A DNA stretch of 64,000 nt from positions 124,001-188,000 of the forward strand of contig NZ_JBNNWS010000007.1 in NCBI RefSeq assembly GCF_050281185.1. The letters run 5' to 3'. This document shows, one piece after another, positions 23,946 through 32,676 of the stretch. The first letter of the stretch is position 1, and each line of letters begins with the position of its first letter. The notes beneath the pieces were generated by a model. That model saw nothing but the letters and a program-made list of their open reading frames with translations, did no database searches and had not been told where the DNA came from. This DNA is from Heyndrickxia sp050281185 (lineage in GTDB: Bacteria > Bacillota > Bacilli > Bacillales > Bacillaceae_C). The position numbers and the translations under genes are program-made.

Positions 23946-24800
23946 TTACTTTTCAATCCCCCACAAAAATTCACCAATGTAGCGATCAACGGTTTGATGC
24001 TCATGCAATCCACTATGAGTGGTATTTTTATCTTTAACAATCCGTTCTTGGAATTGTTTGGAGGGCACTATTTCTTTAATGGCAAGAGCGCTTGACTGTG
24101 ACACAACCCCATCCCCTACTTTAGGGTTTAATGTAACTCCTGCTATTGCTAAGACACTAATGTTAGGATTGAATTCCTTTTTACGATCAAATAACGTTTT
24201 TAATGCAGTCGAGTTTGGTTTAAAATCCTTTAAAGCAGGGCCGGTATTACGAGGATTAGTAAAATAAGATTTCTTTTCGATTCCTTTAAATGGGCTTCCG
24301 ATCGTGATCAGTTTTTTTACTTCGGGATAGTTCTTTTGACTATATGTTTGTTCAAGGTAATTTGTTAGTACCAGTCCTCCCATGGAATGACCAACAGCAT
24401 ACATATTATTTATATGGTATTTATTTTTCAATATCTTCATTACTTCTTTTAGCTGGTTGGTTGTATCTTGAATTCTGGCACGATTATTTTCAAAAATCAC
24501 TTGGACAAAAGGATGCTTTTGATTAGCTGGAATCCCGCCAGGCACTAGAATTTGCCCATTACGACTAACCCTGCAGATCATTGTTTTTCTTCCCCAGTAA
24601 TAATCATTTTCAAATCGGTTTAACATATTATTAAAAGAATGAAGATTTCCTTTGTATCCATGTACAAAAATGGTTGGAATGGCATCCTTTTTTGAAAATG
24701 AGTTTTTATTTGAACTAGTATGGTGCAGGAATTGAAATGACAAACCAATAACCAGTATTGATAAGACAATCATCCGTACGAATTTATGTTTAAAAGTCAT
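23946..24800 (-). CDS. Alpha/beta hydrolase, DUF915 family
   Basis: A 284-aa protein with an N-terminal uncleaved or cleaved signal helix (residues 8-25). The alpha/beta hydrolase core has the oxyanion HGYKGN region near 47-52, the nucleophile elbow GHSMGG (Ser near 139), an acid region VGDGVVSQSSAL and a C-terminal His in HSGLHEH. It matches DUF915 lipase-like proteins of bacilli, which are extracytoplasmic. The substrate is unknown; a lipid or ester is likely. Confidence 0.8.
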   Translation of the reverse strand: MTFKHKFVRMIVLSILVIGLSFQFLHHTSSNKNSFSKKDAIPTIFVHGYKGNLHSFNNMLNRFENDYYWGRKTMICRVSRNGQILVPGGIPANQKHPFVQVIFENNRARIQDTTNQLKEVMKILKNKYHINNMYAVGHSMGGLVLTNYLEQTYSQKNYPEVKKLITIGSPFKGIEKKSYFTNPRNTGPALKDFKPNSTALKTLFDRKKEFNPNISVLAIAGVTLNPKVGDGVVSQSSALAIKEIVPSKQFQERIVKDKNTTHSGLHEHQTVDRYIGEFLWGIEK

Positions 24801-25049
24801 TTATTCATTAACCCCTTTATAAAATTATGGTAGAAAGATGGCTGTATCTAATGAACTAGCTTCACTGAATATGTAAAGTTTTCCCTTGATTGTATTTTTT
24901 ATTAAGGCTCTTTTCTATTAATAACATTTGTGAACCTATTTCGATGAGATGCATAGGCTAATGTGTAGATAAAATGAGGGGGCTGTTTTCGGTTAAAAGT
25001 TTACGAAAAGATCCATAGATAAAAACCCACTGTAAAAGGAGTGTTTTAC

Positions 25050-26159
25050 TTGGCAGGAAAAGTATTGAATTATTATGCAGGAGGAAATACTGGCAGGGGA
25101 TTTTACAGTTTATTTGAATCAAATGTAAAGGGGTTAGACCGTCTTTTTATCCTTAAAGGTGGACCCGGAACCGGAAAATCAAGTTTGATGAAAAGACTTG
25201 CAGATGAGTGGGGTACGAAAGGATATGATTTGGAAATCATTCATTGCTCGTCCGATAATGATTCGATTGATGGAGTGATGATTCCAAAATTAAAATTTGG
25301 TATGGTAGATGGAACCGCTCCACATATTATTGAACCAACTGCACCGGGTGCTATCGAAGAATATGTTAATTTAGGTTTAGCCTGGGATAGTAAAAAACTA
25401 ATACGAGAGAAAGAAAACATCGTCGCACTTCATACTGAAATAAAAAATGCTTTTCAGTTAGCCTATGTTACGTTTGCAAAGGGTCTTCAAGAGCATGATG
25501 AATTAGAGGAAATATATTTTAAAGAAATGAACTTTGCAAAGGCAAATCATCTTACAAAGGAATTAATCCAACAATTATTTGAAGATAATAGACTTTCTAA
25601 AGCGGCAGATGTCCGCCACCGTTTTCTAGGTGCGGCTACGCCACAAGGAGCAGTTGATTATATACCGAATATAACGGAAGGGTTAAAAAAGCGGTATTTT
25701 CTAAAAGGCCGTGCAGGAACAGGAAAGTCCACATTACTGAAAAAATTAGCAGCAGCTGCAGATGAAAGAGGCTTTGATACCGAGATCTATCATTGTGGTT
25801 TCGATCCAAATAGTATTGATATGATCGTAGTAAGAGAATTAAGCTTTGCCATTTTCGATAGTACAGATCCACATGAATATTTTCCTGATAGAGATGGAGA
25901 TGAAATTATCGATCTTTATTTAGCAGCTGTTACTCCGGGTACCGATGAAAAATACGCAATTGAAATAAATGAAGTTCATAAACGGTATAAAGATAAAATG
26001 AAAGAAGGAACCGTTTGTTTAGCAAAAGCTAAATCTTTACATGATGAATTAGAAAAATATTATATAAAGGCTATGGATTTTTCCATTATAGACAGAATAT
26101 ATGAAGAGATTAATGAAGAAATCATTCGATTAGAAAATAATCTTGCTCCATTAATTTAG
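25050..26159 (+). CDS. Tandem P-loop ATPase of unknown role (PRK06851-like)
   Basis: About 369 aa built as an internal duplication. Each half has a Walker A motif: GGPGTGKSS in the first and GRAGTGKST about 183 residues later. The segments after them also match between halves (IHCSSDNDSIDGV with YHCGFDPNSIDMI; HDELEEIYFKEMNFA with HDELEKYYIKAMDFS). It resembles PRK06851-type proteins conserved in spore-forming Firmicutes, with no assigned function. TTG 25050 is preferred, since AAGGAG abuts GTG 25041. It is a single gene ending in a terminator. Confidence 0.75.
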   Translation: MAGKVLNYYAGGNTGRGFYSLFESNVKGLDRLFILKGGPGTGKSSLMKRLADEWGTKGYDLEIIHCSSDNDSIDGVMIPKLKFGMVDGTAPHIIEPTAPGAIEEYVNLGLAWDSKKLIREKENIVALHTEIKNAFQLAYVTFAKGLQEHDELEEIYFKEMNFAKANHLTKELIQQLFEDNRLSKAADVRHRFLGAATPQGAVDYIPNITEGLKKRYFLKGRAGTGKSTLLKKLAAAADERGFDTEIYHCGFDPNSIDMIVVRELSFAIFDSTDPHEYFPDRDGDEIIDLYLAAVTPGTDEKYAIEINEVHKRYKDKMKEGTVCLAKAKSLHDELEKYYIKAMDFSIIDRIYEEINEEIIRLENNLAPLI

Positions 26160-26186
26160 GACTTTCCTTAGTGAAGGCCCTTTTTT
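26158..26186 (+). terminator. Terminator of the tandem P-loop gene
   Basis: GG-a-CTT pairs with AAG-g-CC followed by six T. The stem is short. Confidence 0.6.
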
Positions 26187-26269
26187 GATTGTTCATAAAA
26201 GAGGTGTTTAAATTCTCCAAATTATATTAAAGTAATAATTAAGATTCTTAATTATAGGAGGACTCATGG

Positions 26270-27427
26270 ATGAATTGGAATGACTGTATAGAACGAACAC
26301 ATACTCATTCAGTAAAATGGTCGGCTGCACCAGATGAAATAATTCCGATGTGTATCGCAGATATGGACTTTCAAGTGGCACCGGAAATCTTGGAGGCAAT
26401 GAAGAAAAAAGCTGAGCACGGTATATATGGATATACGACTTTTTGTGACCGTTATTATCGTTCGATTATTGGATGGTGGAAAAGAAGATTCGATATGGAT
26501 ATCGATAAAGAATGGATTTCCTTCAGTCCTGGGATTATTCCTGGTATTAATCTTTTGCTTCAGCTGCTAACAAAACCTGGAGATCATGTAATCGTTCAAG
26601 AGCCAGTTTATTACCCTTTTTATAGTACTATCGATAATCATCAATGTAACATTGTTCAAAATTCATTAATTTATAAAAATGGTACATATGAGATGGATTT
26701 TTCCGATTTAGAGAAAAAAGCGAGTGATCCGAAAGCAAAAGTGATGATTCTGTGCAGTCCGCATAATCCTGTTGGAAGGGTTTGGACAGAAGATGAATTA
26801 TCAAGAGTAGCTGAAATCTGTTTAAAGCATGATGTGTGGATCATTTCTGATGAAATGCACGGAGATCTTGTTTACAAGGGAAATCGTCATTATCCATTGT
26901 TCAGCGTTCATCCTGAAATAAAAAATCGAGCCATATTATGTGCAGCACCAAGTAAAACATTTAATGTAGCGGGGTTACAAACTTCCATTATTATGATTCC
27001 AAACAAAGAGCTGCGAGAGAAGTATCAGCAAAAGCTTTTTCAATATGGATTAATGAGACCAAATGCCTTTGGTGTTGAAGGAACGATTGCTGCTTATGAA
27101 TCGAGTGAATATTGGCTTGAGGAATTGCTTGTCTATCTAGAAGATAACCTACAATATGTTCTGGACTATTTCCAAACCCATATTCCTGAAATCATCCCGA
27201 TCCAGCCTGAAGCTACCCATCTCATTTGGCTAGACTGCAGCAAACTAGGAATGTCCGGAGAACAATTATTTCAATACTTTTTAAAGGAAGCAAAAATCAA
27301 ATTTGATGAAGGTTATAAGTTTGGGGATAGTGGACAAGCCTTTTTGCGCATGAATATTGCCTGTCCGAGGGAGAGGTTGGAGATTGCGGTGAAGAGGATA
27401 CAGGGGTGTGTAATTAAAGTTAAATAG
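26270..27427 (+). CDS. MalY/PatB-type aminotransferase or cystathionine beta-lyase
   Basis: A 385-aa fold-type I PLP enzyme. It shows the substrate-binding IPMCIADMDFQ (25-35), FSPGIIPGINLLLQ, YYPFYSTI, the Asn of CSPHNPVGRVW, the Asp of ISDEMHGDL and the Schiff-base lysine in APSKTFNVAGLQ. A C-terminal arginine lies in FLRMNIACPR. MalY/PatB enzymes cleave cystathionine or cystine, or act as aminotransferases. AGGAGG lies 8 bases before the ATG. With tcyP about 6 kb away, a role in sulphur amino-acid metabolism is plausible but not shown. Confidence 0.85.
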   Translation: MNWNDCIERTHTHSVKWSAAPDEIIPMCIADMDFQVAPEILEAMKKKAEHGIYGYTTFCDRYYRSIIGWWKRRFDMDIDKEWISFSPGIIPGINLLLQLLTKPGDHVIVQEPVYYPFYSTIDNHQCNIVQNSLIYKNGTYEMDFSDLEKKASDPKAKVMILCSPHNPVGRVWTEDELSRVAEICLKHDVWIISDEMHGDLVYKGNRHYPLFSVHPEIKNRAILCAAPSKTFNVAGLQTSIIMIPNKELREKYQQKLFQYGLMRPNAFGVEGTIAAYESSEYWLEELLVYLEDNLQYVLDYFQTHIPEIIPIQPEATHLIWLDCSKLGMSGEQLFQYFLKEAKIKFDEGYKFGDSGQAFLRMNIACPRERLEIAVKRIQGCVIKVK

Positions 27428-27447
27428 TTAATAAATGATTTCATTTG

Positions 27448-27488
27448 AAAAGGAGCATCTTCCATATACTAAGAAGATACTCCTTTTT
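27448..27488. terminator. Bidirectional terminator between convergent genes
   Basis: AAAAGGAG-c-ATCTTC pairs with GAAGAT-a-CTCCTTTT; T-runs exist on both strands. It serves the PatB-type gene and the GH4 gene. Confidence 0.88.
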
Positions 27489-27491
27489 ATG

Positions 27492-28814
27492 TTATTTTTT
27501 TAAGAACAGAGGCAGGTATTCTTTATGTGCTTCTAATAGTTCATCCAGGACGACTTTTGCTAGTTTGTCACTTGGAACAAGTGGGTTTATTGTCATTGCC
27601 AAAAGTGCCTTATCATAGGAACGAGTAACAGCAGCTTCTGCAGCTACTCGTTCAAATGATTTAATTTGTTGAACTAAACCGTTCACTGAAGTCGGTAACT
27701 CTCCAACAGCTAAAGGAATGGGGCCATTTTTTGTAACGATACAATTGATTTCTACAGCAGATTCATTTGGAAGATCAGAAATAGCACCATTATTTTTAAC
27801 GTTCAGTGTTTGAATATCACGTTTGTCATTGTAGATGGATGCAATTAAATTACATGCAGCATCACTGTAGTAGGCCCCACCTCTTTTTTCAAGTTGCGGA
27901 GGTTTAATGTTAAGATTAGGATCTTTATATAGTTCGAATAATTCTCCTTCAAGTCTTTTAACAACTTCTGCACGAGTTGAACTTTTTTTAAACGAAACGA
28001 GCTCCTCTTCTAAAATTTCCTTTGTTTTATAATAATAGCGGTGGTATGGACAAGGGATTAGTCTTAATGATTGAAGGAACGAAGGATCCCATGGAAGCGG
28101 TGCGATATTTTGCATAGAAATTTGTTTTTCGGGGTCTCCCATAATGGTTAGTACCTCGTCCAGAACAGATTTACCATCAAGATAGACATCAATACCGTAA
28201 AGAAGATGATTTAATCCTGCGAATTCAATATAAACTCGTTCAGTCTCTACATTTAATAGTTTGGCTATTGTCATCCGCATATTAACTGGAAGGTTGCATA
28301 CTCCGATGACTTTATCATGCGCTCCATAGCGTAGCAATGCCTCGGTTACCATTCCAGCTGGATTTGTAAAGTTTATTAGCCATGCATGAGGACAAAGCTC
28401 CTGCATCTCTTCCGCAATTTCTAATAATACTGGGATCGTACGTAGACCTTTGAATAACCCGCCTGCACCATTGGTTTCCTGACCGATGATTCCATGCTGC
28501 AGTGGGATTCTTTCATCCTTCATTCGGGCATCCAACAGTCCAACTCTCATTTGAGTAGTAACAAAATCTGCATCCTTTAATGCTGCTTTGCGATCCAATG
28601 TTAAATGGATTTCCATAGGAACTCCAGCTTTTTCGACCATACGTCTAGCAAGATTTCCAACAATATTTAATTTCTCTTGGCCTTCTTCAATATCAACAAG
28701 CCAGAGCTCTTTAATCGGGAGTTCATCATATCTCTTAATAAATCCTTCCACTAATTCAGGAGTGTAGCTTGAGCCTCCTCCAATCGTTGCAATTTTTATT
28801 CCTTGATTTGACAT
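27492..28814 (-). CDS. GH4 family 6-phospho-beta-glycosidase
   Basis: A 440-aa NAD- and metal-dependent glycosidase of family GH4, closest in type to LicH/CelF 6-phospho-beta-glucosidase. The NAD loop is GGGSSYTPE (residues 12-20); Cys173 in GVCNLPVN and His203 in FAGLNHLLYG fit the metal ligands; NFTNPAGM lies near 148-155. ATG 28814 (GGAGG, 9 bases upstream) is preferred over the longer frame to 28829. GH4 enzymes split phosphorylated disaccharides delivered by a PTS. It lies in the same direction as the PTS IIC and IIB genes upstream. In this setting the substrate might be an amino-sugar disaccharide rather than cellobiose. Confidence 0.87.
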   Translation of the reverse strand: MSNQGIKIATIGGGSSYTPELVEGFIKRYDELPIKELWLVDIEEGQEKLNIVGNLARRMVEKAGVPMEIHLTLDRKAALKDADFVTTQMRVGLLDARMKDERIPLQHGIIGQETNGAGGLFKGLRTIPVLLEIAEEMQELCPHAWLINFTNPAGMVTEALLRYGAHDKVIGVCNLPVNMRMTIAKLLNVETERVYIEFAGLNHLLYGIDVYLDGKSVLDEVLTIMGDPEKQISMQNIAPLPWDPSFLQSLRLIPCPYHRYYYKTKEILEEELVSFKKSSTRAEVVKRLEGELFELYKDPNLNIKPPQLEKRGGAYYSDAACNLIASIYNDKRDIQTLNVKNNGAISDLPNESAVEINCIVTKNGPIPLAVGELPTSVNGLVQQIKSFERVAAEAAVTRSYDKALLAMTINPLVPSDKLAKVVLDELLEAHKEYLPLFLKK

Positions 28815-28956
28815 TTTGAAATCCTCCAATTCTATTAAATAGGCTTTGTGAAGGTTCTTTTTTCATCCTTTGTTTTTTAATCTAACGTAAATAAAAAGGA
28901 GAGATGCCTCGAAACCAAACTGTAATTCTATCTTTTCTATAAAGTAGCTTTTATCT

Positions 28957-29256
28957 TTACGAAAATAGTTTTAGTAAATAGATTAAATAGTAGCTAAATG
29001 CGGTACATATTACAAAAGAGAGTAATAATCTATTTAAAATCTTTTTTCGATTTTTTATTTTTTTTTCTATTACTGTTAAAACAATAGTTAAACCGATTGT
29101 ACCGGAAATACTAGTACTGATAAAAAAGGCTAGTTCTTTTGAAAATCCAAGTAATATTAAAGGCTGAGCAAGTAAAAAATTTACTAATGAAACAAATATT
29201 AAAAAAAACATAATGCTTTTAGCAGAGATTCTTTTAAATTCAAAGCTCGAATTCAT
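28957..29256 (-). CDS. Small membrane protein of unknown function
   Basis: A 99-aa protein with three hydrophobic helices and a central basic loop (EKKIKNRKKILNR). ATG 29256 has AAGGAGG 9 bases upstream; the longer frame to 29295 has no ribosome site. It sits between the GH4 and PTS IIC genes in the same direction. No family is recognised. It could be an accessory protein of the operon or an unrelated insertion. Confidence 0.6.
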   Translation of the reverse strand: MNSSFEFKRISAKSIMFFLIFVSLVNFLLAQPLILLGFSKELAFFISTSISGTIGLTIVLTVIEKKIKNRKKILNRLLLSFVICTAFSYYLIYLLKLFS

Positions 29257-29321
29257 GAAAAAAGGCCTCCTTATTAAAATAGTAAATGAAGCCAATCTTT
29301 AAAAGTTCATATTACAAGAAA

Positions 29322-29344
29322 GTGGGAATCGATTTGATTCCCAC
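29322..29344 (-). terminator. Hairpin at the PTS IIC gene end
   Basis: A perfect 9-bp stem GTGGGAATC / GATTCCCAC lies 9 bases beyond the IIC stop on the minus strand. Only TTTCTT follows, so it may be partial and let some transcription through to the GH4 gene. Confidence 0.65.
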
Positions 29345-29352
29345 CAAAAGAT

Positions 29353-30630
29353 TTAGCTAGCAATACTTCCATTGTCGGTTTCTTCTAGTTTCTTTTGTTT
29401 ATTATCATACATTTTAAAGAATGGAAAATAGATAGAAAAAGAAATAGCTATATTTATTAAGACTAGTACAATGGCTCTCCAGTCACCACCAGTGGCAAGG
29501 TATGCACCTATAGGAGCAGGCAATGTCCAAGGTGGCATAATATAAGTTGGGCTAACTAAGCCTGTAGTTGTTGCAATGTAAGATAATGTTCCTGTTACTA
29601 AAGGTGTAATAATAAATGGAATAATCAAAATTGGATTCAATACAATTGGTGCACCAAAGATAACCGGTTCATTAATATTAAAGATGGATGGAATAATAGA
29701 AGTTCTTCCAAGTGCTTTGGAATATTTCGAACGTGAGAAAAATACCATCGCTAATACTAGTCCTAAAGTTGCTCCTGATCCTCCAATCCAAATGAACCAT
29801 TGATAAAAAGTTTCAGGTGCAATATGTGGAATGACTTCACCAGCAGCGGCTGCCTCCGAGTTTTTACCGATATAAACTTCCCAAAGGGGACGTGCTATCG
29901 TTCCTACGATTGAAACCCCGTGTATACCGAATGACCAGAAAAAAGTAATTAAAAATACAGGGAGGATAACTCCAAATGGACTATCTCCAGCCTTTACTAG
30001 TGGAGCAACGGCTTTACTAACTACACTGTGTAAATCAATACCTAATAATACAGTAAATAGTGAAATAAAAAGAATAACAATGGCTACAGGTATTAATGCC
30101 TCAAAAGACCGTGATACGGATGGAGGTACTTGTGGAGGCATTTTAATCGTTATATTTTTTTGTTTACAAAACCTTAGAATTTCAACAGCCACAATGGATG
30201 TAACCATTGCAACAAACAAACCCTGTCCTCCCATGTTTGCCATAGGCAGAACAAATCCTAGTCCATCAACAACTTGCGGAACGAGCGTTAGAAGAAAAGC
30301 AGCTGTAGCAATTTGTGCTCCAGACAGTGGATCAATATTATAGCTTTTTGCTAGATTGAAACCAATACCGAACGATATATAAAGTGACATAATAAACATC
30401 GTTAAGCGATATGGAATAAGAATCTCACCAGCATGTTCAGCAGCCCATTGTGTATATGCCCATTTTTCCGGAAGTGGTGGCATGGCCACAATTAAGAAAA
30501 AAGATCCTACAATGATGAAAGGTAATGCGGAAATTACTCCGTCACGAATTGCTTGCAAATGTCGTTGCTCAGATAACTTAGCCATTGGTCCCGATAAGGA
30601 CTTATCTAGCCAACTAACGAAATTTCCCAT
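29353..30630 (-). CDS. PTS EIIC, cellobiose/lichenan (Lac) family
   Basis: A 425-aa PTS membrane permease of the lactose/N,N'-diacetylchitobiose/cellobiose family. It has about ten helices, an amphipathic start (FVSWLDKSLSGPMAKLSEQRH), SALPFIIVGSFFLI near residues 34-47, and the substrate-loop blocks IHGVSIVG and FNINEPVIFGAPIVLNPIL. The cytosolic IIA and IIB are separate polypeptides encoded next to it. It imports and phosphorylates a beta-linked disaccharide. The surrounding mupG, murK and murQ genes suggest an amino-sugar disaccharide. Confidence 0.9.
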   Translation of the reverse strand: MGNFVSWLDKSLSGPMAKLSEQRHLQAIRDGVISALPFIIVGSFFLIVAMPPLPEKWAYTQWAAEHAGEILIPYRLTMFIMSLYISFGIGFNLAKSYNIDPLSGAQIATAAFLLTLVPQVVDGLGFVLPMANMGGQGLFVAMVTSIVAVEILRFCKQKNITIKMPPQVPPSVSRSFEALIPVAIVILFISLFTVLLGIDLHSVVSKAVAPLVKAGDSPFGVILPVFLITFFWSFGIHGVSIVGTIARPLWEVYIGKNSEAAAAGEVIPHIAPETFYQWFIWIGGSGATLGLVLAMVFFSRSKYSKALGRTSIIPSIFNINEPVIFGAPIVLNPILIIPFIITPLVTGTLSYIATTTGLVSPTYIMPPWTLPAPIGAYLATGGDWRAIVLVLINIAISFSIYFPFFKMYDNKQKKLEETDNGSIAS

Positions 30631-30655
30631 GAAATTTCCCCCTTATCTTAGATGG

Positions 30656-30967
30656 TTATTTTATGTTCATAACTTCTTTAAGCTTTTTTAAAACAATAGG
30701 TCCGCCAAGTGGTGAATATCCTTGTGGTGGAATTGCCTCACAAGGAATTCCAACAGCATCAGCTTCTTTTTTCACACTATCAAACCGGTGACGAATTTGA
30801 GGGGCAACCATACAAATGTCCCAGCCGTTTTTAATTTCTTGTGCTACTTCCCCAGTACCGATTGCTTGAACTTCCATTTCAATTCCTTCTTTTTCAGCTT
30901 CCTTCTTAAGTGCGTTAACTACAATTGCACTAGACATACCACCAGAACATACAAATAATACTTTCAT
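30656..30967 (-). CDS. PTS EIIB, cellobiose/lichenan (Lac) family
   Basis: A 103-aa IIB domain with phospho-acceptor Cys7 in the P-loop VCSGGMSS, followed by the typical VAPQIRHRFDSVKKEA region. It relays phosphate from IIA (encoded divergently) to the sugar through IIC, 25 bases downstream. The ATG follows AGGAGG. First gene of the leftward IIB-IIC-(membrane protein)-GH4 unit. Confidence 0.92.
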   Translation of the reverse strand: MKVLFVCSGGMSSAIVVNALKKEAEKEGIEMEVQAIGTGEVAQEIKNGWDICMVAPQIRHRFDSVKKEADAVGIPCEAIPPQGYSPLGGPIVLKKLKEVMNIK

Positions 30968-31123
30968 ATTATTTCCTCCTATATCATTTATTTGAGTTTT
31001 TGAAAGACAAATAAAATTATAAACTAAAAATATAAAGATTGAGGTTTAATGAATTTTGCTATAAAAAAAGCGAAATTCTATTAATCTATTATCGTTTGAC
31101 CACCTCCGAAAAAAACATTGAAT

Positions 31124-31137
31124 TGTAAGCAGTTTCA
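31124..31137. promoter_or_regulatory. Weak cre-like site in the divergent PTS region
   Basis: TGTAAGCAGTTTCA fits the cre consensus at 12 of 14 positions but lacks the central CG. It lies between the divergent IIB and IIA genes. The same region has an inverted repeat GAATTT-t-GC / GC-g-AAATTC near 31052-31080. Confidence 0.35.
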
Positions 31138-31228
31138 TTATAAGATAAATACAAGTAGTTGTGAAGTTAAATTTCATTTATTTTTTAACATTTTTAAAAT
31201 ATTATTTCAAATTCGAGGAGTTTGTAAA

Positions 31229-31558
31229 ATGACAACTTTAAATGTGGAAGAATCAATTTTTGCTATTATTGCACACGGTGGGAATGCTAAAAGTCTAGTT
31301 TATGAAGGATTAGAAGAAGCACATAAAAGCAATTTTATAAAAGCAGAAGAAATGATTAAACAAGCACACGAAGAGTTAAATTTGGCTCATAATACTCAAA
31401 CAAAACTGATCCAAGCTGAAATTAACGGGGAGAGTATTGAAAAATCTTTATTAATGATTCATTGTCAGGATCATTTAATGACGGCTATTAGCGAAATCTC
31501 ATTAATTGAACAAATGATAAAAATGATTAAACGAATTCATGATTTAGAAAACAAATAG
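31229..31558 (+). CDS. PTS EIIA, lactose/cellobiose family
   Basis: A 109-aa IIA of the all-helical Lac type. His78 in MIHCQDHLM is the phosphorylation site (same position as in lactococcal LacA) and Asp81 is the trimer metal ligand. ATG 31229 with GAGGAG 8 bases upstream begins the conserved domain; the longer frame to 31118 would add 37 unlikely residues. It is separated from its IIB/IIC partners by the divergent promoter region and starts the operon with mupG, murK, anmK and murQ. The PTS is thus split across two transcripts. Confidence 0.9.
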   Translation: MTTLNVEESIFAIIAHGGNAKSLVYEGLEEAHKSNFIKAEEMIKQAHEELNLAHNTQTKLIQAEINGESIEKSLLMIHCQDHLMTAISEISLIEQMIKMIKRIHDLENK

Positions 31559-31573
31559 GGAGAGTGAGTAGCA

Positions 31574-32665
31574 GTGGAAAATAAATTAGGTATTTCTATT
31601 TACCCAAACCATTCCAAGCTGGAAAAGGATATGGAATATATTTCTTTAGCAAGCAGTTATGGATTTATGCGTATTTTTACCTGCTTACTATCTGTTGACG
31701 GCGATAAAGATGCAGTAATCTCTAATTTCAAAAAAACAATCGAACATGCGAATCAGTGTGGAATGGAAGTTATTGCTGATATTAGTCCGCGAGTATTTAA
31801 GGAACTGCAAATTTCCTACAATGATCTATCCTTCTTTGCTAATTTAGAAGTTTCAGGAATTAGATTGGATATGGGCTTTACCGGAAATGAAGAAGCGATG
31901 ATGACTTATAACCCACATCAATTAAAAATTGAGTTAAATATGAGTAATGCGACGAGATATATTGACAATATTATGTCATATCAACCGAATCAAAAGCAGC
32001 TTCTAGGCTGTCATAATTTCTATCCACATCGTTATTCTGGACTTTCGTATCCTTTCTTTATTGAATGCAGTAAAAAATTTAAAGAGCTTGGGATTCGAAC
32101 AGCGGCGTTTGTTTCGTCTCATGATGCCCAATTCGGGCCATGGCCAATTGTTGAAGGACTCCCAACATTAGAGATGCATCGTGATCTTCCTATTGATGTT
32201 CAAGCAAAGCATCTTCTTGCTACTGGTCTTATTGATGATGTGATTATTGGAAATGCTTATGCTTCTGAGCAAGAATTAATAAGCTTGTCGCAAATAAATA
32301 AAGAAAAATTAACATTTAATGTAACGCTTCATGAGGGTGTTTCTGATTTGGAAAAAACGATTGTTCTTGAAGAACCTCATTTTTACCGTGGAGATGTCTC
32401 AGACTACATGATTCGATCAACACAGAGCAGGGTGAAATATCGTGGTGAAGAATTTAAACCGCACCATACTGAAAATATGAAAAAAGGCGATATCGTCATC
32501 GAGAATGATTTATACGGTCAATATGCAGGAGAGCTCCAAATTGTCTTAAAGGATATGAAAAACTCAGGAAAAACAAATGTAGTCGGACGAATTCGTGAAG
32601 AGGAAATATTCCTTCTAGACTATTTAAAGCCTTGGGGTAAGTTTGCATTCCAAACGGGGAAATAG
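31574..32665 (+). CDS. mupG: 6-phospho-N-acetylmuramidase (MupG, DUF871)
   Basis: A 363-aa TIM-barrel protein of the DUF871/MupG family with a C-terminal cyclophilin-like domain. Recognisable blocks are LGISIYPNHS (5-14), GFMRIFTCLLSV, GIRLDMGF, GCHNFYPHRYSGL near 147-159 and DDVIIGNAYAS near 230-240; FYRGDVSDYMIRSTQSR opens the C-terminal part. In Staphylococcus, MupG splits MurNAc-6P-GlcNAc made during PTS import into MurNAc-6P and GlcNAc. The GTG start follows AGGGAGAG. It lies 15 bases after the IIA gene, arguing that this PTS carries a MurNAc-containing disaccharide. Confidence 0.85.
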   Translation: MENKLGISIYPNHSKLEKDMEYISLASSYGFMRIFTCLLSVDGDKDAVISNFKKTIEHANQCGMEVIADISPRVFKELQISYNDLSFFANLEVSGIRLDMGFTGNEEAMMTYNPHQLKIELNMSNATRYIDNIMSYQPNQKQLLGCHNFYPHRYSGLSYPFFIECSKKFKELGIRTAAFVSSHDAQFGPWPIVEGLPTLEMHRDLPIDVQAKHLLATGLIDDVIIGNAYASEQELISLSQINKEKLTFNVTLHEGVSDLEKTIVLEEPHFYRGDVSDYMIRSTQSRVKYRGEEFKPHHTENMKKGDIVIENDLYGQYAGELQIVLKDMKNSGKTNVVGRIREEEIFLLDYLKPWGKFAFQTGK

Positions 32666-32676
32666 GAGGTGCGCGT

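Noticed and set aside
27492..31558. Plain cellobiose/lichenan utilisation locus
   Set aside because: The IIA gene is directly followed by mupG, murK, anmK and murQ and no LicR-type regulator is present, so simple plant-glucan use explains the context poorly; it is not excluded for the GH4 gene.
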